Shown piece after piece: positions 60,536-64,000 of a stretch of DNA of 64,000 bases; the first letter of the stretch is position 1; every line of letters starts with the position of its first letter. Below the pieces are notes generated by a model. That model saw only the letters and a program-made list of their open reading frames with translations, was not told the origin of the DNA and made no database searches. Position numbers and translations under genes: made by a program. This DNA comes from Chryseobacterium pennipullorum (lineage in GTDB: Bacteria; Bacteroidota; Bacteroidia; Flavobacteriales; Weeksellaceae): positions 39,290-103,289 of the forward strand of contig NZ_QNVV01000019.1 in assembly GCF_003384725.1 (NCBI RefSeq), given 5' to 3'.

Positions 60536-63142
60536 ATGAAGAATAAGACAGAAATTGTCAATATTTTCACAAGAAAAGCTTTGGGACTTACCTTAGTACT
60601 ATCGGCAGCAGCAATGGCTTTTGCACAGGAAAAAGCAGGCGTTACAGGTATTATTGTCAATAAGAAAAACCAGCCGGTTCCCTATGCATCAGTAACATTT
60701 ACCAATAAAGCCAACAATGCTCTAAGTGATGCTGTGCTTACTGATGATAAGGGACAGTACCAACTGCAGATTGCCCCGGGAGACTATGACATCACCGTAG
60801 AAGCTATTGATTACAAAAAAAGTGTCATCAATAAAAATATTGCCGGAGCCGGAAACATCGGAGCTTTATCTCTAGAACCTGAAGCAACGACTACTCTGGA
60901 TGGAAAAACACAGGAAATTCAGGGGGTGGTTATTACTGCATCAGCAGCAAAAGCATATAAAGTTGAGCTGGATAAGAAAACCTACGATCCTTCACAGGAT
61001 ATTGTGAGTAAAGGAGGAAATCTTCAGGATGTATTGTCCAATGTACCTTCTGTTTCCGTAGATACCGACGGAACTGTTTCTATGAGGGGAAGTACCAATG
61101 TCAAGTTTTTGATCAACGGAAAGCCTTCTTCCCTTCTGGGTATTGATGACGGAGCCAATGCACTTCAGAGTATTCCTGCCGATCAGATCGAAAGAATAGA
61201 AGTGATAACCAATCCATCTTCTAAATTTGAGGCAAGCGGGACATCAGGTATTTTGAACATTATTCTTAAAAAGAACAAAAAAATAGGATTCAACGGTAGC
61301 GTAGTGGGAACTTTGGGATATTTTCCAAGAACTGCTCTTAATACCAATTTAAGCTGGAGAAAAAATAACTGGACATGGTTCTTAAACGGCGGTGGCGGTT
61401 ATACTGAAAACAGAACTACAAACAATTCGGAAACGACCTACCATAATGTTACCTTTCCTGATATTTTACCAGGACAACAACCCCGAGATCTTCCTGTAAA
61501 TCAGGCACAAAATTCCATCAACAAAACCTTCAACAAAAACTATAATGTAAGCGCAGGATTTGTATATGATCTTTCTGAAAAAACTTCAATTAATCTGACA
61601 GGTTTAGTAAGAACGTTTGAAGGGGATGGTAATGAGTTATTAGACACCTATGACAGTTTTTACAGATTTTCCAGAGATTCATCTAACCCTCAAAGTACCA
61701 CTGGAAAATGGAACCTCCTAAATCCTTATGGGCTTAGAGATTCAAAAACTACGTTTAATAACCTTGCGTTCCAAGGAGATGTAGGATTAGATCACAAATT
61801 TGATGATAAGGGGCAGAACCTCTCTGTATCATTAAGTTTACAAAGAAACCGAAATAACAATAATGCAGATATTCTGGAAACCAATGACCTTCGTCCCGCC
61901 GTACAGGATATGACTAAAAGACATTCTGTAAGTAAAACGATTATTGGTAAAGCTGATTATGAGTTACCAATAGGGGAAAAATCAAAGCTTGAAGCAGGAT
62001 ACAGGTTAGACGTTAATGATAATGCTTATGATAACTTCGTAAGCAGTACTTCCAACAACCCTTTTATTCCTGATTACAATAATAATACAGATTATAGGGA
62101 AATCTTCAATGCCTTTTATCTTCAATTCAGAAGTAAAATTGGTAATTTTGGCTATCAATTGGGATTAAGGGATGAGATTTCAAACGTTAAGATTAACTAT
62201 ATAAATCAGAATCCTAATACAGCTGCTTTAAACAAAACCAAGAATTACAATAACTTATTTCCAAGTGTATTTTTGAGTTATGATATATCTAAAAATAATC
62301 AGATTTTAGTAAATTATTCCCGTAGAATAGACAGACCTAGATCATTCTTCATGGTTCCTTTTCCAAACTATAGCAACAGTCAAAATATTTTTGAAGGGAA
62401 TATTGATCTCAACCCATCTTACGTTGATTCTTATGAAGTGGGATATAATATTACCAGAAAGAAATTTACTATTAACCCTACTCTATATTATAGACATGCT
62501 ACGGATGACACCAAAATGCTGGTATACAGACCTGATGAAAGTATGAGTGTATTCTATACAAAACCCATTAACCTTGGAAATGATGATCGTTATGGCTTAG
62601 ACCTTAACTTTACTTATGATCCTTTAGCTTGGTTAAAAATAATGGGTAGCTTAGATATGTTTGGATATAAAACTACTGGGATCGCATATTACAATTCAAG
62701 AGATATAAATGGTATCGAAAAGACCGGGTCTATGGACTTCACGGGAAGCGGTTTTTCGACAAGAGCACGTCTTAATACTACGTTTAAGCTTGATAAAACT
62801 TTAAGTTTGCAGTTGCAAGGCTTCTACAGAGGAGCTCAAAAATCAGCCAACCAGAATACCGAAGATATGTATGCTCTGAATTTCGGGGCGTCAAAAACAA
62901 TATGGAAAGGGGACGGAACGATATCGTTCAATATCCAGGATATCTTCAATACGAGAAGTCGAGAAGTTCTCAGTTTTAACAGTGATTATACACGAAGAAA
63001 CTATATGCAATGGCAACCAAGACAATTCTCAATCTCTTTGACATACAGATTCAAACAAGGTGAGAAGATAGAGCAACCTAAAAAGAAAAAAGATATTAAT
63101 TCTAATGAAGCAGGTGACGACCAACAAGGTGGTCCGATGTAA
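60536..63142 (+). CDS. Outer-membrane beta-barrel receptor with a carboxypeptidase-like N-domain
   Basis: The 868-residue protein has a signal peptide (LTLVLSAAAMAFAQ) and a CarboxypepD-reg-like domain at ~32-115 (GVTGIIVNKKNQPVPYASVTF). A plug-like segment follows (NVPSVSVDTDGTVSMRGS ... IERIEVITNPSSKFEASG), then a 600-residue barrel of the TonB-dependent/OMP_b-brl_3 type. No TonB box or SusD partner gene is visible, which favours the 'outer membrane beta-barrel family' group. The C-terminus is a short Lys- and Gln-rich tail after the last strand (FSISLTYRF). It imports an unknown ligand. An IS element begins 23 bp after the stop. Confidence 0.88.
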   Translation: MKNKTEIVNIFTRKALGLTLVLSAAAMAFAQEKAGVTGIIVNKKNQPVPYASVTFTNKANNALSDAVLTDDKGQYQLQIAPGDYDITVEAIDYKKSVINKNIAGAGNIGALSLEPEATTTLDGKTQEIQGVVITASAAKAYKVELDKKTYDPSQDIVSKGGNLQDVLSNVPSVSVDTDGTVSMRGSTNVKFLINGKPSSLLGIDDGANALQSIPADQIERIEVITNPSSKFEASGTSGILNIILKKNKKIGFNGSVVGTLGYFPRTALNTNLSWRKNNWTWFLNGGGGYTENRTTNNSETTYHNVTFPDILPGQQPRDLPVNQAQNSINKTFNKNYNVSAGFVYDLSEKTSINLTGLVRTFEGDGNELLDTYDSFYRFSRDSSNPQSTTGKWNLLNPYGLRDSKTTFNNLAFQGDVGLDHKFDDKGQNLSVSLSLQRNRNNNNADILETNDLRPAVQDMTKRHSVSKTIIGKADYELPIGEKSKLEAGYRLDVNDNAYDNFVSSTSNNPFIPDYNNNTDYREIFNAFYLQFRSKIGNFGYQLGLRDEISNVKINYINQNPNTAALNKTKNYNNLFPSVFLSYDISKNNQILVNYSRRIDRPRSFFMVPFPNYSNSQNIFEGNIDLNPSYVDSYEVGYNITRKKFTINPTLYYRHATDDTKMLVYRPDESMSVFYTKPINLGNDDRYGLDLNFTYDPLAWLKIMGSLDMFGYKTTGIAYYNSRDINGIEKTGSMDFTGSGFSTRARLNTTFKLDKTLSLQLQGFYRGAQKSANQNTEDMYALNFGASKTIWKGDGTISFNIQDIFNTRSREVLSFNSDYTRRNYMQWQPRQFSISLTYRFKQGEKIEQPKKKKDINSNEAGDDQQGGPM

Positions 63143-63171
63143 TAGAGCAGAAAAAATCCCGAAAATGGACT

Positions 63172-63202
63172 GCCCCCAAAAAGTTAGACACTTTTTAGGG
63201 GC
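63172..63202 (+). other. Hairpin at the left end of the IS
   Basis: GCCCCCAAAAAG and CTTTTTAGGGGC form a ~11-bp stem around TTAGACA, 8 bp before the OrfA start codon. If transcribed from the upstream receptor gene it could sequester the OrfA start region, which is a known way for IS elements to limit read-through activation. Confidence 0.6.
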
Positions 63203-63209
63203 ATTTTTT

Positions 63210-63737
63210 ATGTATAAAAAAGAAAAATTTAGCGTTGCGTTCAAACTAGAATGTATTAAACTTCACAAAAACTCTCATCGTTCGATTGGATCTATAGCAA
63301 AAGAGAAGGGATTCAATGAGAGTAATCTGCGTAAGTGGATCGGTTTTTATAACAAGTACGGAATCTCAGGGCTACAAGCTAGAAAAAACAGGAATTATTC
63401 CTTGAAGTTTAAGGTTAAAGTTTTGAAAACTATCGCAACTGAATGTATATCACAAAGGGAAGCTTGTATTCGGTTCGATATCGCGGCGCAGTCTACCGTG
63501 TTGAGCTGGCAAAGAGAATACGAAAAAAATGGTAATTTAGGTTTAGAAAATAAACCCAAAGGAAGCCCCAGGATTATGAGCGATTACAAACGTAAGAAAA
63601 GAAAGTCTGATAAGCCATTGACCAGAGAAGAAGAACTTTTATTGGAAAACGAAAGATTGCGAGCTGAAATTGATTTTTTAAAAAAGTTAGACGCCTTAAC
63701 TCTCAAAAAGAACAAGCAGAGGCCATCGAAGGATTAA
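63210..63737 (+). CDS. IS3-family transposase OrfA
   Basis: The start at 63210 (MYKKEKFSVAFKLECIKL) is chosen; the frame is open 35 codons further upstream but that part crosses the IS end. The 175-residue protein has two HTH units (SHRSIGSIAKEKGFNESNLRKWIGFYNKYG, and CISQREACIRFDIAAQSTVLSWQREY) and a C-terminal leucine-zipper-like coil (EEELLLENERLRAEIDFLKKL), as in IS150-type OrfA. The AAAAAAG stretch at 63680-63686 inside its end is the likely -1 frameshift site that makes the OrfAB transposase. Confidence 0.9.
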   Translation: MYKKEKFSVAFKLECIKLHKNSHRSIGSIAKEKGFNESNLRKWIGFYNKYGISGLQARKNRNYSLKFKVKVLKTIATECISQREACIRFDIAAQSTVLSWQREYEKNGNLGLENKPKGSPRIMSDYKRKKRKSDKPLTREEELLLENERLRAEIDFLKKLDALTLKKNKQRPSKD

Positions 63738-64000
63738 GGCGAAAATATGATCTGTCGGTCCTGTTGGATTGTACAGGTATGGCCAGAAGCAGCTTCTATT
63801 ACCATCAGAAAGCTCTTGAGAAAAAAGATAAATATACAGAAATCAAGGCTTTGATAAGGCATATTTATCATAGGCACAAAGGGCGGCTGGGATACCGTCG
63901 TATCACTTTAGTTATGAAAGAACGAGGGATTATTATTAATCATAAAACAGTTTTGAGGCTGATGAAAACTCTGGGATTGAAAAGCATTATTAGGGTCAAA
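63674..64000 (+). CDS. IS3-family transposase OrfB, 3'-truncated by the window end
   Basis: The -1 frame relative to OrfA is open from 63674 (after a TGA at 63671) to the last base. It has no early ATG; the first is near 63779. From the slip site it reads KKVRRLNSQKEQAEAIEGLR, then a HTH_21-type segment (MARSSFYYHQKAL ... HKGRLGYRRITLVM, HKTVLRLMKTLGLKS). The catalytic DDE residues lie beyond the window. Expression through -1 frameshifting at AAAAAAG (63680-63686) is inferred from family practice. Confidence 0.82.

Larger units (their letters stand above)
63166..64000 (+). mobile_element. IS3-family element (IS150-like group), cut by the window end
   Basis: The left end starts at or near 63166 with TGGACTGCCCCCAAAAAG, of the TG...-beginning type used by IS3-family elements. 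OrfA (63210-63737) and OrfB (63674 onward, -1 frame) follow in the expected order. The right end, the second inverted repeat and any target duplication lie outside the window. Confidence 0.85.

Noticed and set aside
1..64000. tRNA or rRNA genes
   Set aside because: No cloverleaf with a GGTTCRA-type T-loop and no rRNA-like sequence was seen in the gaps on either strand; a tRNA scan would be needed to be certain.

Overview
The window looks like a chromosome segment of a low-GC member of the Bacteroidota, class Flavobacteriia, most likely Chryseobacterium or a close Weeksellaceae relative. The support is: Bacteroidota-type promoters (TTTG, about 19-21 bp, TAnnTTTG); a type IX secretion C-terminal sorting domain on the PQQ sugar dehydrogenase; a fused SecDF; the N-succinyl/acetyl-ornithine type transcarbamylase in an arginine operon; and an outer-membrane beta-barrel receptor with an N-terminal carboxypeptidase-like domain. 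The genus is an inference from gene content and style, not from a marker gene. No rRNA, tRNA or CRISPR array was found.

Region 1 (1-5.5 kb) holds poorly characterised single genes: hypotheticals, a lipoprotein, a DUF1801-like protein, a secreted alpha/beta hydrolase, an SMI1/KNR4 protein and a DJ-1/PfpI protein. Region 2 (5.5-20.9 kb) is a carbamoyl-phosphate hub. A minus-strand pyrB-carA-carB group makes carbamoyl phosphate and uses it for pyrimidines. A minus-strand GNAT-argG-argC-argD-argF'-argB-argE'-argH operon uses it for arginine. A plus-strand Lrp/AsnC regulator sits between them, and a zinc-ribbon/HTH protein is divergent from the arg operon. pyrB is preceded by what appears to be a UTP-type attenuator: a 23-codon leader ORF, a pause hairpin, a U-rich tract and an intrinsic terminator. 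The gaps in this region carry several repeat families: degenerate 7-bp arrays, AAACCATTAAG inverted-repeat units, a 70-bp tandem unit and a 147-bp inverted-repeat element. Most sit directly 3' of stop codons.

Region 3 (21.7-32.4 kb) looks like a short-chain carboxylate uptake and activation locus: porin, MHS-type MFS transporter, two tiny membrane proteins, a sodium/solute-symporter-like histidine kinase, a receiver-only response regulator, a propionyl-CoA-synthetase-like enzyme and acetyl-CoA synthetase. Region 4 (32.7-42.4 kb) holds a bifunctional-type Rel/SpoT, NhaA, a YihY/BrkB membrane protein, a GlxA-type AraC regulator, RlmH, a TPR protein, a PAP2 phosphatase and TatA.

Region 5 (42.6-52.8 kb) holds a lipoprotein, an arylamine N-acetyltransferase, a TetA-like MFS exporter, two secreted proteins, SecDF and a T9SS-exported PQQ sugar dehydrogenase. 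Region 6 (52.8-64 kb) holds HemN, a YCF48-like propeller, an APC permease, PnuC, an Asn/Gly-rich lipoprotein with SGGFR repeats, DapF, MltG, a large outer-membrane receptor, and the left part of an IS3-family element cut by the window edge.

The observations I rate highest are the pyrB attenuator, the 7-bp arrays (including an inverted pair around a four-helix-bundle gene inside carAB), and the possible recruitment of a transposase-derived zinc-ribbon/HTH protein as a neighbour of the arg operon.
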